From an uncultured Eubacteriales bacterium (GTDB taxonomy: Bacteria > Bacillota > Clostridia > Oscillospirales > CAG-272): a DNA stretch of 16,358 bases. The number at the start of each line of letters is the position of its first letter. The stretch's first letter is position 1. The translations under genes were made by a program, and so were the position numbers. Shown here one piece after another: positions 6,627 to 14,159 of this stretch. The notes under the pieces were generated by a model that was given only the letters and a program-made list of their open reading frames with translations, made no database searches and was not told the DNA's origin. The DNA lies in assembly GCA_910586545.1 (NCBI GenBank), contig CAJUIQ010000033.1, positions 1 through 16,358 on the forward strand, written 5' to 3'.

Positions 6627-7853
6627 ATGTACACCAATAATCCAGTAAAGCAGGGACTGCCTGCTAAACTGCAAAATATTCACTATGAAATCCGCGGCCC
6701 CCTTCAGCAGGCCGCAGATGAAATGGAAAAGCGGGGAGAATCCATCCTCCGTCTGAATATCGGCAATCCTGCTCCGTTTGGACTGCGCGCGCCGGAGCAT
6801 CTGCTGCGCACCTATATGAATCGTCTGACAGAAGCGGAAGGGTATTCCGATTCAAAAGGACTTCTCAGCGCCCGCCAGGCGATCATGGCGTATTGCAGAA
6901 AAAAAGGTATGAAACCATGGGGGATAGACACCATTTATACCGGCAACGGCGTCAGCGAATTGATTCTTATGTCTATGCAGGCGCTTTTGGAAAATGAGGA
7001 CGAAATTCTGGTTCCCGCACCGGATTATCCCCTGTGGACCGGCGCAGTGCGGCTGGCCGGAGGTCGGGCCGTTCACTACATCTGCGACGAGGCCGCCGGA
7101 TGGTATCCGGATATAGCCGACATAGAAAGAAAGATCACCGGACGGACCCGAGGAATCGTGCTGATTCATCCCAACAATCCCACCGGCGCTCTATATCCGC
7201 CGGAACTGTTGGCCCAAATCGGGGAAGTCGCGCGCCGGCATGGCTTGATTTTATTTGCCGATGAAATCTACGATCGGCTGGTCATGGACGGGTATACCCA
7301 TGTGGCTGTAGCTTCTGCCGTCCCGGATGTACCGGTGGTAAGCTTCAACGGACTGTCCAAATCCCATCTTGTAGCGGGATTTCGGTGCGGCTGGATATGT
7401 CTATGCGGCGACTGGTCCGAGCAGGAGGGATTCATCCGGGGAATGCATCTGCTCACTTCTATGCGGCTGTGTTCCAATGTTCCCTCCCAAACAATTATCC
7501 CGGAAGCGCTGGCCGCTGAGGAGGATATACAGGCGCTGCTGGCGCCCGGCGGAAAAATTCACCGGCAGCGGGAAGCGATATGTCGGGGGCTCTCTCAGAT
7601 TCCTGGAGTAAGTGTCTGCTGGCCTAAAGCAGGCTTTTACGTGTTTCCAAAGGTGGAGCTGCGCCGGTATCCTGCTTTTGATGATCACACATTTGCGCTG
7701 CGGTTGCTGGAACAGGAGCACATTCTCATCACTCCGGGGACAGGGTTTCACTGGAACAGGACGGATCATTTTCGAATTGTATTCTTGCCAGCGGAAAAAG
7801 AACTTTCCTTTGCGGCAGAACGGATTGGAACGGTACTGCAAACTTTTAGCTAA
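6627..7853 (+). CDS. Pyridoxal-phosphate aminotransferase, AlaA-like (glutamate-pyruvate type)
   Basis: A class I/II aminotransferase of 408 residues that transfers amino groups with PLP in the cytoplasm. Over its whole length it resembles E. coli AlaA (YfbQ), which makes alanine from pyruvate and glutamate: shared segments include LRLNIGNPAPFG, EGYSDSKGLLSARQAIM, GNGVSELI, VPAPDYPLWTGAV and HFRIV. Catalytic and cofactor residues are present: NNPTG at 183-187, D212/Y215 in ADEIYD, lysine K245 in FNGLSKS and R253. The start ATG has AAAGGA about 10 nt upstream. Control by a T-box means the enzyme answers to one specific uncharged tRNA. The likely Phe specifier and the convergent aromatic operon make a role in aromatic amino acid transamination possible, while homology favours alanine. 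Both remain open. Confidence 0.9.
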   Translation: MYTNNPVKQGLPAKLQNIHYEIRGPLQQAADEMEKRGESILRLNIGNPAPFGLRAPEHLLRTYMNRLTEAEGYSDSKGLLSARQAIMAYCRKKGMKPWGIDTIYTGNGVSELILMSMQALLENEDEILVPAPDYPLWTGAVRLAGGRAVHYICDEAAGWYPDIADIERKITGRTRGIVLIHPNNPTGALYPPELLAQIGEVARRHGLILFADEIYDRLVMDGYTHVAVASAVPDVPVVSFNGLSKSHLVAGFRCGWICLCGDWSEQEGFIRGMHLLTSMRLCSNVPSQTIIPEALAAEEDIQALLAPGGKIHRQREAICRGLSQIPGVSVCWPKAGFYVFPKVELRRYPAFDDHTFALRLLEQEHILITPGTGFHWNRTDHFRIVFLPAEKELSFAAERIGTVLQTFS

Positions 7854-7859
7854 AACAAA

Positions 7860-7897
7860 AGATCCCGGCGTTCTCTTGAGAACACCGGGATCTTTTT
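7860..7897. terminator. Bidirectional terminator between convergent genes
   Basis: A hairpin GATCCCGGCGTTCTC/GAACACCGGGATC (about 7861-7892) with one mismatch and a TTGA loop. It is flanked by AAAACAAAA on the left and TTTTT on the right. It terminates the aminotransferase on the plus strand and the aromatic operon on the minus strand. Confidence 0.88.
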
Positions 7898-7904
7898 GTC
7901 GGCT

Positions 7905-8705
7905 TCAGCCTTCCTTTTCAATCCCTAAAAGCGTTGCGGCGTTGTTCCAAAAAATATCCTCCCGCTCCCCCGCAGACAGCTCCAGCGTGTCTATAAGCCG
8001 CATCTCCATTTCCGGGGTATGCCACGGACAATCGGATCCAAACAACAGTCGGTGGGTTCCATGCTTTTCAATAATATCCAAAGCCTCTGCCCGAGGCTTT
8101 GTTCCATATCCGAAGGAGAGATCAAAATATACGGGCAGACCGCAAAGATGCTGCAGCACGTCCTCCCCCATTCCCGCTCCGCCCCAGTGGGCGGCGATTA
8201 CCGGGCAATCGATATGCCCAAGCGCGGCAGCCAGCCGCACAGGGGTACAATGGAAGGGCGCTCTGTATCCGTAATCCTGTCCCGCATGAAAAAGGATTAT
8301 AAGCCCCAGGTCTGAAGCTTTTTTATAAATGGGAAACATTTTTGGATCGTCTACAAAAAAGTCCTGATAATCCGGGTGCAGCTTAATCCCGCGCATGCCC
8401 AGCGCCGCGATCCGTTCCAGTTCCTCCAGCGCGTCTGGTGCGTCCGGGTGGACGCTGCCGAAGGGATAGATATGCGCACACTGCATAGAGGCGGCAAAAT
8501 CGTTCACCTTTTTCATCTGCCCCGGATTGGTGGCAATGTTCTGCACAGCAAAGGCGTCGACTCCCTGCGCACGCATGACATGCTCCAGGGAGGACAAGGT
8601 GCCGTCCGTATGCGGCTGCAGCCCACCGGAGGCGAAGGATAGCTTTCCAATAGCCCGGGGAGCCAGGCCGTCGGGAAAGCAATGGGTGTGTATATCAAAG
8701 ATCAT
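7905..8705 (-). CDS. Amidohydrolase family 2 protein (metal-dependent hydrolase or decarboxylase)
   Basis: A TIM-barrel metal enzyme of the amidohydrolase-2 superfamily, which includes hydrolases and non-oxidative decarboxylases of aromatic acids. With the chosen start the 266-residue protein opens MIFDIHTHC; H6 and H8 form the first metal motif. Later come GIKLHPDYQDF, FHAGQDY, AHWGG and the Asp motif FGSDCPWH, all in the expected order. The start is set at 8705, because AAAGGAAG lies 7 nt upstream; an earlier ATG at 8723 is only 2 nt from its site. The gene start overlaps the end of aroQ by 11 nt, pointing to translational coupling as the last gene of the aromatic operon. Its substrate cannot be read; an aromatic or shikimate-related compound is suggested by context only. 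Confidence 0.88.
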   Translation of the reverse strand: MIFDIHTHCFPDGLAPRAIGKLSFASGGLQPHTDGTLSSLEHVMRAQGVDAFAVQNIATNPGQMKKVNDFAASMQCAHIYPFGSVHPDAPDALEELERIAALGMRGIKLHPDYQDFFVDDPKMFPIYKKASDLGLIILFHAGQDYGYRAPFHCTPVRLAAALGHIDCPVIAAHWGGAGMGEDVLQHLCGLPVYFDLSFGYGTKPRAEALDIIEKHGTHRLLFGSDCPWHTPEMEMRLIDTLELSAGEREDIFWNNAATLLGIEKEG

Positions 8706-9144
8706 GCCGAGTCTTCCTTTCATATTCCTTTAAAAAGAGAAGCGCTTCCCAATATCCTGCAAATCCCTTGCCGGCTATAGTTTTCAAACATGCCGCCGAT
8801 ATATAAGAGAATTTGCGAAAAGGCTCACGGCGGTTGATATCGGACAAATGCACCTCCACCGCCGGCAGGCCAACTGCCTTCAAAGCGTCCAAAATGGCAA
8901 CACTGGTGTGGGTATACGCCGCCGGGTTGATAACGATGCCGTCAAAATTGCCATACGCCTCCTGAATTTTGTCTACCAGCGCCCCCTCATGATTTGACTG
9001 AAATACCTCGTATTCTATCTCTGCCTTACGACAGGTTTCATCGATAGAATCCAGCAGCGCCTGATAGCTTTCTGTACCATAAATATCCGGTTCCCGCAGT
9101 CCCAGCAAATTCAGGTTCGGTCCGTTGATAATGAGTATTTTCAT
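8695..9144 (-). CDS. aroQ: 3-dehydroquinate dehydratase, type II
   Basis: Type II dehydroquinase (dodecameric, metal-free) converts 3-dehydroquinate to 3-dehydroshikimate, the third shikimate-pathway step. The 149-residue length is typical. Family motifs in order: INGPNLNLLGLREPDIYG at the N terminus with the active-site Tyr and Arg, SNHEGALVDKI, INPAAYTHTSVAI with the substrate-binding Asn, EVHLSDINRREPFR with the catalytic His, and SYIS. The start ATG has AAGGA 7 nt upstream, in the 15-nt gap after aroE-aroK. It is translationally coupled to the downstream amidohydrolase by an 11-nt overlap. Confidence 0.97.
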   Translation of the reverse strand: MKILIINGPNLNLLGLREPDIYGTESYQALLDSIDETCRKAEIEYEVFQSNHEGALVDKIQEAYGNFDGIVINPAAYTHTSVAILDALKAVGLPAVEVHLSDINRREPFRKFSYISAACLKTIAGKGFAGYWEALLFLKEYERKTRHDL

Positions 9145-9159
9145 TTGTACGTCCTTCTT

Positions 9160-10449
9160 TCATCTATGTTTTTTATGGGATTTTTTCTTTCCTGCAGGAG
9201 ATAAGTGCAAAAAGGAAATAAGCTGCCATGCCGTTTCTTGGATTCCAATATTTAAAATTTTTACATCCGACCATGCCAGATATAGTGGACGACGCTGCTG
9301 TTCCAGTTCCTTTGGGGAATGCTGTGCCAGCAAGGGACGATTTTGCGCGCCCTTTTTTCCAAGTCCCAGCTGTTCTCTATAGGTTTCGGTCATCTCACGC
9401 CAAATATACACAATCGTGCCATTTTGCCGGAGCAAATCTTTATTTTCCGGCCGGGTAACTACGCCGCCGCCGGTAGAGATCACACAGCCGCTTTTCTTTC
9501 CAGCCTGCGCTACGCACTGGGTTTCAAGCGTGCGAAAGGCGTCTTCTCCGTCCTGCTGAAAAATTTCGGGAATCGTTTTCCCCGCCGCTTTTACGATTTC
9601 GGTATCAATGTCGATCCATTCCCTGCCAAGGATCGCCGCCAGCCGCTTTCCAATAATAGACTTTCCGCAGCCGGGCATTCCAATCAGGACAATATTTTTC
9701 ATTTGTCCGCTGATCTTCTGCCGGACCTTCTCAATAACAGCATCCTTTTGCTTTTTTCCAAGAAAAATATCCGCACTGAATTTGGCCTGGGCCACCAGCA
9801 TAGAAAGCCCGCCGACAGCAGGAATCCCCAATGATTGAGCCTGCAGCATCAATGCCGTTTTTTCCGGATTATATATAATATCTGCAACACCGTGCAGTCC
9901 AGGCAAGCATGTAAGATCCACCGCAGCCGCACCGTTATCCGGATACATCCCCACAGGCGTGGTATTTACCAGAAAGGCTGCGTCTGCGTGGCGGTCCAAA
10001 TCATCGTAATTGTCCGCGCCGCTGCGGGAGATCACTACCACTTCACCGGCGCCTATGTCCCGCAGCACCTGTACTACTGTGACCGACGCGCCGCCGCTGC
10101 CAAGTACCAGAACCTTTTTCCCGCGAATGAGAGACTCCCTTCCCCGGAGCATATACCGGAACCCGCCATAGTCGGTGTTGTCTCCGTATAGACTGCCGTC
10201 CGCTCTGCGCAGAATCGTGTTCACACTGCCAAGTTTTCGAGCTCTTGGAGACAGTTCAGTAAGATAGGGAATCACTGCCTTTTTATAGGGAATGGTAACA
10301 TTGAGCCCGTTAAAATCCCCTTCAGTGAGAAAGACGGCGAGTTCTTCCCTAGGTGTGGGAAAAAGCTTGTACGTATATTTCCCAAGCATGGAATGGATGA
10401 GAGGAGAATAACTGTGAGACAGATGTTCCCCCAAAAGACCGAATGTCAT
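9160..10449 (-). CDS. aroE/aroK: Bifunctional shikimate dehydrogenase-shikimate kinase (AroE-AroK fusion)
   Basis: One 429-residue chain carries two consecutive shikimate-pathway enzymes. Residues 1 to about 245 are shikimate dehydrogenase (NADPH-dependent reduction of dehydroshikimate): LLGEHLSHSYSPLIH, the catalytic Lys56 in NVTIPYKKA, Asp93 in DNTDYGGF, nucleotide loop GSGGAS (117-122) and GLSMLVAQA. From about 250 it is shikimate kinase: P-loop GMPGCGKS (257-264), DIDTEI (280-285), TGGGVV (326-331) and the lid NRPLL. The C-terminal 15 residues are basic (KKKSHKKHR). The start ATG at 10449 has AAAGGAGG 4 nt upstream; a TTG at 10470 would place that site inside the gene. A single reading frame with no frameshift links the domains, so the fusion is not a sequencing artefact of neighbouring genes. 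It directly follows pheA. Confidence 0.96.
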   Translation of the reverse strand: MTFGLLGEHLSHSYSPLIHSMLGKYTYKLFPTPREELAVFLTEGDFNGLNVTIPYKKAVIPYLTELSPRARKLGSVNTILRRADGSLYGDNTDYGGFRYMLRGRESLIRGKKVLVLGSGGASVTVVQVLRDIGAGEVVVISRSGADNYDDLDRHADAAFLVNTTPVGMYPDNGAAAVDLTCLPGLHGVADIIYNPEKTALMLQAQSLGIPAVGGLSMLVAQAKFSADIFLGKKQKDAVIEKVRQKISGQMKNIVLIGMPGCGKSIIGKRLAAILGREWIDIDTEIVKAAGKTIPEIFQQDGEDAFRTLETQCVAQAGKKSGCVISTGGGVVTRPENKDLLRQNGTIVYIWREMTETYREQLGLGKKGAQNRPLLAQHSPKELEQQRRPLYLAWSDVKILNIGIQETAWQLISFLHLSPAGKKKSHKKHR

Positions 10450-10466
10450 AGGGCCTCCTTTATGGA

Positions 10467-11612
10467 TCAAACGATTTCACTGTAGGAACCAAGATAGCGG
10501 AAATCTTCGCACATGTGTTCCAGTTCACCCATAAGTTGGAGAAACTCCTTCGCATATACGGAAACATCCAAATCAAAATAAAACATAAATTCAAAATCCC
10601 GGTCCGGGATCGGCCGGCTTTCCAACTTAATAAGGTTAATGCCAAGGGCATTAAACCGGGACATCACCTGGTACAGGGCGCCAGGCCGGTGCGGCGTTAC
10701 CACCATAATGCTTGTTCTGTCCGCACCCGGATAGATTTCTTTCGCCTTAGAAATACAGATAAACCGGGTGTGGTTATTGCCGTTGTCCTGTACGGAAGTA
10801 GCCAGCGGGCGCAGTCCGTACAGAGAAGCACAGGATCGCGAGGCCAAAGCAGCCACGTCCTCCCTTGGGGAATCCGCTACCATTTTTGCCGCCACCGCGG
10901 TATTCTCACAGGGAGTAACCTTGACGCCCAGCCCGCTGAGATATTCTCTGGACTGCGAGAGCGCCTGCGGATGGGAGAAAACCTCTCGTATCTGTGATAC
11001 TTTCGTGCCCGGCTTTGCCAAAAGCTGGTGATCGATATGGACACGGGTACTGCGTACAATATGCACATGATGGCGAATCATCAGGTCGTACACCCGAGTG
11101 ACAGAACCGGCGTTGCTGTTTTCCAAGGGCAGCACGCCATATGCGCATGCACCGGAATCAATCGCTTCAAATACCTCTTCCCAAGTTTCATAGTAATGGA
11201 GTATTGGATAACGGAACAGCTTTTCCGCCGCCAGAGCGGAATACGCTCCTTCTGTTCCCTGACAAGCAACAGCAGCTTTGGCGGGGAATATCTTCGGTGT
11301 ATTTTCCAGAGCCTGCCGAATCGCATCTACCGTATCCGATGCGGGATGCATCCGTTTTTCCTGTTCTGCTCGGCTCATTTCAAAAATAGCGTTGTACAGG
11401 GTGCAAACATAGGATTCCATGTCCTCCCCGGCCTGTCCCGCTACCTGGGCCAGCTTCTGCCGCTCTCTTGCTGCGTCCAGTACCGGCAGTCCTCGCTGCG
11501 CTTTATAGGCAGACACCTTACCGGAAATCTCCATTCGGGAACAAAACAATTTTACAATATCCCGGTCTATAGCGTCGATTTCCTCTCGCAGTGTATTTAA
11601 ATCTAGTTCCAT
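10467..11612 (-). CDS. pheA: Bifunctional chorismate mutase-prephenate dehydratase (P-protein)
   Basis: Converts chorismate to prephenate and then to phenylpyruvate, the committed route to phenylalanine. The 381 residues divide into an AroQ-type chorismate mutase helix bundle (1 to about 85, LREEIDAIDRDIVKLFCSRM with the substrate Arg/Lys pattern), a prephenate dehydratase domain (about 112-288; QGTEGAYS, PLENSNAGSV and the catalytic TRF motif at 282-284) and a C-terminal ACT domain (about 300-375). The ACT domain has the phenylalanine-binding motifs GAL (311-313) and ESRP (331-334), so feedback inhibition by phenylalanine is expected. Start ATG with GAGGAA about 9 nt upstream, 20 nt after aroC. 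The frame is intact. Joined bifunctional PheA is common in proteobacteria and in some clostridia, whereas Bacillus uses separate genes. Confidence 0.97.
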   Translation of the reverse strand: MELDLNTLREEIDAIDRDIVKLFCSRMEISGKVSAYKAQRGLPVLDAARERQKLAQVAGQAGEDMESYVCTLYNAIFEMSRAEQEKRMHPASDTVDAIRQALENTPKIFPAKAAVACQGTEGAYSALAAEKLFRYPILHYYETWEEVFEAIDSGACAYGVLPLENSNAGSVTRVYDLMIRHHVHIVRSTRVHIDHQLLAKPGTKVSQIREVFSHPQALSQSREYLSGLGVKVTPCENTAVAAKMVADSPREDVAALASRSCASLYGLRPLATSVQDNGNNHTRFICISKAKEIYPGADRTSIMVVTPHRPGALYQVMSRFNALGINLIKLESRPIPDRDFEFMFYFDLDVSVYAKEFLQLMGELEHMCEDFRYLGSYSEIV

Positions 11613-11632
11613 ATAAAACAGTTCCTCATTCT

Positions 11633-12706
11633 TTATAATATTGCGTCCAAAAGCGCCAAAGCGACTGCCGCTTCTACCACCGGCACCGCCCGTAAAACAA
11701 TACAGGGATCGTGACGGCCGTGTACGGTAAGTTTTTGCGGCTCCATCCGGGAAAGGGACACGCTGTCCTGCTCTATGCCGATGGAAGATGTAGGCTTAAA
11801 GACTGTCCGAACCAAAATAGGCATTCCATTTGCGATACCGCCCAAAATGCCGCCGTTGTTGTTGGAAGTAGTGCGTATCGTACCGTCCTGAACCACATAA
11901 GGATCGTTGCAGGCGCTGCCACGCATAGTCGCACAGCCAAATCCTGCCCCAAATTCTACGCCCTTCACTGCGGGAACGGCAAAAAGCATAGCGGCAAGCC
12001 GACTTTCCAGCCCGTCAAACATAGGATCCCCAACGCCGGCAGGCACGCCTAAGACGGCGCATTCCACTATACCGCCTACTGAATCGGCTTCTCCCTTTGC
12101 CGCAAGAATCGCTGCTTCCATAGAGGGAGCGATGCCATCATCTACTACGGGAAAGGCTTTTTCCCGTATCTCTTGCAGCAAATCGGCATTTATGTTCACG
12201 CCGTCAAACGGCGTGTCATGCACATGTTCAATTTGCGCCACGTGGGCACCAACGCAAATGCCCCGCTGGGATAGAAACTGCAGAGCGATACCGCCCGCAA
12301 TACACAGGGGAGCGGTAAGCCGTCCGGAAAAATGCCCGCCGCCGGTTGGATCTTGGTATCCGTTCCATTTCACAGAAGCGGGATAGTCCGCATGTCCCGG
12401 CCGGGGACAGTCGGCAAGATTTGCGTAGTCTTTGCTTCGGGTGTTTGTATTGTGGATAATAGCTGTAAGAGGAGCGCCGCAGGTAACGCCCTCATACAAA
12501 CCGCACAAGAACTCGGGGGCGTCCGCTTCCCGACGGGGGGTGGACAGAGCATTTTGTCCTGGCGCCCGCCGGACAAGAAACCGATTTAAAGCATCCATGT
12601 CAACAGGCAGTCCCGCTGGCAGACCATCTATAGTGACTCCGATTGCAGGGGAGTGGGATTGTCCGAAGATCGATATTTTAAGTTTATTTCCATACATACT
12701 GGCCAT
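11633..12706 (-). CDS. aroC: Chorismate synthase
   Basis: Converts 5-enolpyruvylshikimate-3-phosphate to chorismate with reduced FMN, the last common aromatic step. The 357-residue protein shows KISIFGQSHSPAIGVTIDGLPAG, RRAPGQ, GGGHFSGR, ANGMPI, and the C-terminal signature GRHDPCIVLRAVPVVEA. The first signature reads GQSHS rather than the common GESHG, with the catalytic His kept. The start is ATG at 12706, with GGAG 6 nt upstream. The open frame extends 43 codons further up to 12835, but that stretch has no homology and lies over inverted repeats. Another in-frame ATG at 12718 abuts its ribosome site. The gene follows aroA after an unusually long 163-nt gap. Confidence 0.96.
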   Translation of the reverse strand: MASMYGNKLKISIFGQSHSPAIGVTIDGLPAGLPVDMDALNRFLVRRAPGQNALSTPRREADAPEFLCGLYEGVTCGAPLTAIIHNTNTRSKDYANLADCPRPGHADYPASVKWNGYQDPTGGGHFSGRLTAPLCIAGGIALQFLSQRGICVGAHVAQIEHVHDTPFDGVNINADLLQEIREKAFPVVDDGIAPSMEAAILAAKGEADSVGGIVECAVLGVPAGVGDPMFDGLESRLAAMLFAVPAVKGVEFGAGFGCATMRGSACNDPYVVQDGTIRTTSNNNGGILGGIANGMPILVRTVFKPTSSIGIEQDSVSLSRMEPQKLTVHGRHDPCIVLRAVPVVEAAVALALLDAIL

Positions 12707-12869
12707 AGTATTCTCCATTCCACCGCTCTGCGGCGGTAAAAATTGTTCATGAAAATCAGCTGTGTCGATGCAGTCAGCAGAAATGGACCGGGCCCCATTT
12801 CTAAGCTGATTTTGGGTGTGAAAGCGGTTAATCACAAGATTCGATATATTTTATTTTCACACCATTCTC
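12707..12869 (-). promoter_or_regulatory. aroA-aroC intergenic leader with nested inverted repeats
   Basis: A 163-nt gap in an otherwise tight operon. It holds three features. Inverted repeat A is AAAATCAGCT (12752-12761) with AGCTGATTTT (12804-12813), enclosing a second pair AAATGG (12781-12786) with CCATTT (12795-12800). Inverted repeat B is GGTGTGAAA (12815-12823) with TTTCACACC (12855-12863), whose arms are 40 bp apart. A small hairpin (ACCGC/GCGGT, about 12722-12737) lies close to the aroC ribosome site. On the minus-strand RNA one arm of repeat A can also pair with the nearer GCTGA, so two exclusive folds are possible. No clear internal promoter or leader peptide was found. Function unknown; regulation is inference. 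Confidence 0.5.
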
Positions 12870-14090
12870 CTAATTTATATAGTCTACACTGCCGCCCAGC
12901 TTTGCAAAATCTTCCCAAAAAGCCGGGTAGGATTTGCTGGCCGACTGTGCGCCGACAATCGTCACATCTCCGCACAATACAGAGGCCACCGCAGCGGACA
13001 TAGCAATTCGATGGTCTCCGGCGGCGTCTACCACCCCGCCATGGAGTGCGCCGCCCCCCTGAATAATAAGGCCATCCTCCAATTCTCGCACCTGGCCGCC
13101 CAACGCGCGCAGCATGGCGGCGGAGGTAGCAAGACGGTCGCTTTCCTTATAACGCAGTCGGGCGGCATTGTAAATCACCGTCTCTCCGGTACTGCCCAAA
13201 GCCGCCACCGACAATACCGGAACCAAATCCGGAATATCGGACGCATCCACCTTACCATTTCCCATTTTCATCTCCCGAAGCACATCGCGGATGGCCCGGT
13301 CCCCCTGAAGAGAATCTTGCTTCAAACCGCTCACTTCTACCGGCGCTCCCAGAAAGCTGCATACTTCCCAGAAAGCTGCTGCAGACCAGTCTCCCTCCAC
13401 GTCAATTTTTCCGGGCGAGCGATACTGCTGTCCGCCGGGGACAGCATATCCGTCTTCTGTGGGTACAATGGAAATGCCAAATGCCTGCAAAGCCCACAAG
13501 GTCATGTCCACATAAGCGGTAGATTCCATTTTTCCTGTGAGAGTAATGGTGCTGTCCCCTTCACAAAGAGGAAGGGCAAAAAGCAATCCGGATATAAACT
13601 GGGAAGACACATCGGAGCGCAAAGTATAAGAACCGGGCATAAGACGGCCCTGTATGGTTAGAGGATTTGAACCGGATTTTGACAAAATACATCCGTGGCG
13701 GATCAGCTCTTCCCGCAGGGGCGACAAGGGCCTGTCCGGCAGCCTTCCTCCCAGATACAACGCGCTGTCTATCCCTGCCGCACCCAAAATGGGAAGAAGA
13801 AAGCGTAGGGTAGAGCCGGATTCGCCGCAGTCTATTTCAGCGTGGTGGCCCTGCCTGTCCGGAATGACAGTAAACATACCCGCCTCATAAGAAATGTGGG
13901 CAAAAGCCGCTTCCAGACAATGCCAGGTTGCTTCTATATCTTCATTCAGGGCACTGCAGCCTATGACCGTCTTTTCTTCTGCAAGAGCGGCGCAAATAAG
14001 CAGCCGGTGGGCCATAGATTTTGATGAAACTGCGGGGATTCTCCCCGACAGATATTTGCCGTTGACGGTAACAGTCATAATGATACCCAT
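12870..14090 (-). CDS. aroA: 3-phosphoshikimate 1-carboxyvinyltransferase (EPSP synthase)
   Basis: Joins shikimate-3-phosphate and phosphoenolpyruvate to form EPSP, the sixth step of the pathway. The 406-residue protein has the two-domain family motifs in order: SKSMAHRLLICAALA, CGESGSTLRFLLP, GRLPDRPLSPL, SDVSSQFISGLLFALPL, DIPDLVPVLSVAALG, LRYKESDRLATSA with the catalytic KESDR, and AGDHRIAMSAAV. The PEP-site segment reads GESGSTLRF where E. coli has GNAGTAMRP, so this is not the E. coli-type class I sequence. The start is uncertain: ATG at 14090 sits 1 nt after AAAGG, whereas ATG at 14078 (MTVTVNG) is 13 nt away. The difference is four residues. The gene follows aroB by 69 nt on the same strand. 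Confidence 0.97.
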   Translation of the reverse strand: MGIIMTVTVNGKYLSGRIPAVSSKSMAHRLLICAALAEEKTVIGCSALNEDIEATWHCLEAAFAHISYEAGMFTVIPDRQGHHAEIDCGESGSTLRFLLPILGAAGIDSALYLGGRLPDRPLSPLREELIRHGCILSKSGSNPLTIQGRLMPGSYTLRSDVSSQFISGLLFALPLCEGDSTITLTGKMESTAYVDMTLWALQAFGISIVPTEDGYAVPGGQQYRSPGKIDVEGDWSAAAFWEVCSFLGAPVEVSGLKQDSLQGDRAIRDVLREMKMGNGKVDASDIPDLVPVLSVAALGSTGETVIYNAARLRYKESDRLATSAAMLRALGGQVRELEDGLIIQGGGALHGGVVDAAGDHRIAMSAAVASVLCGDVTIVGAQSASKSYPAFWEDFAKLGGSVDYIN

Positions 14091-14159
14091 ACCTTTCTTT
14101 GCAGTGGTGAAAACCTTATCTTACCTGCGAAACGCGCCGCGTCTTGTAGGCTTGCCCCC

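Noticed and set aside
12707..12835. 43-codon N-terminal extension of chorismate synthase
   Set aside because: Chorismate synthase homology starts at MYGNKLKISIFG; a good ribosome site precedes the ATG at 12706, and the extension lies over inverted repeats.
13011..13661. 216-codon open frame opposite aroA
   Set aside because: It is antisense to a fully convincing EPSP synthase and has no domain features.
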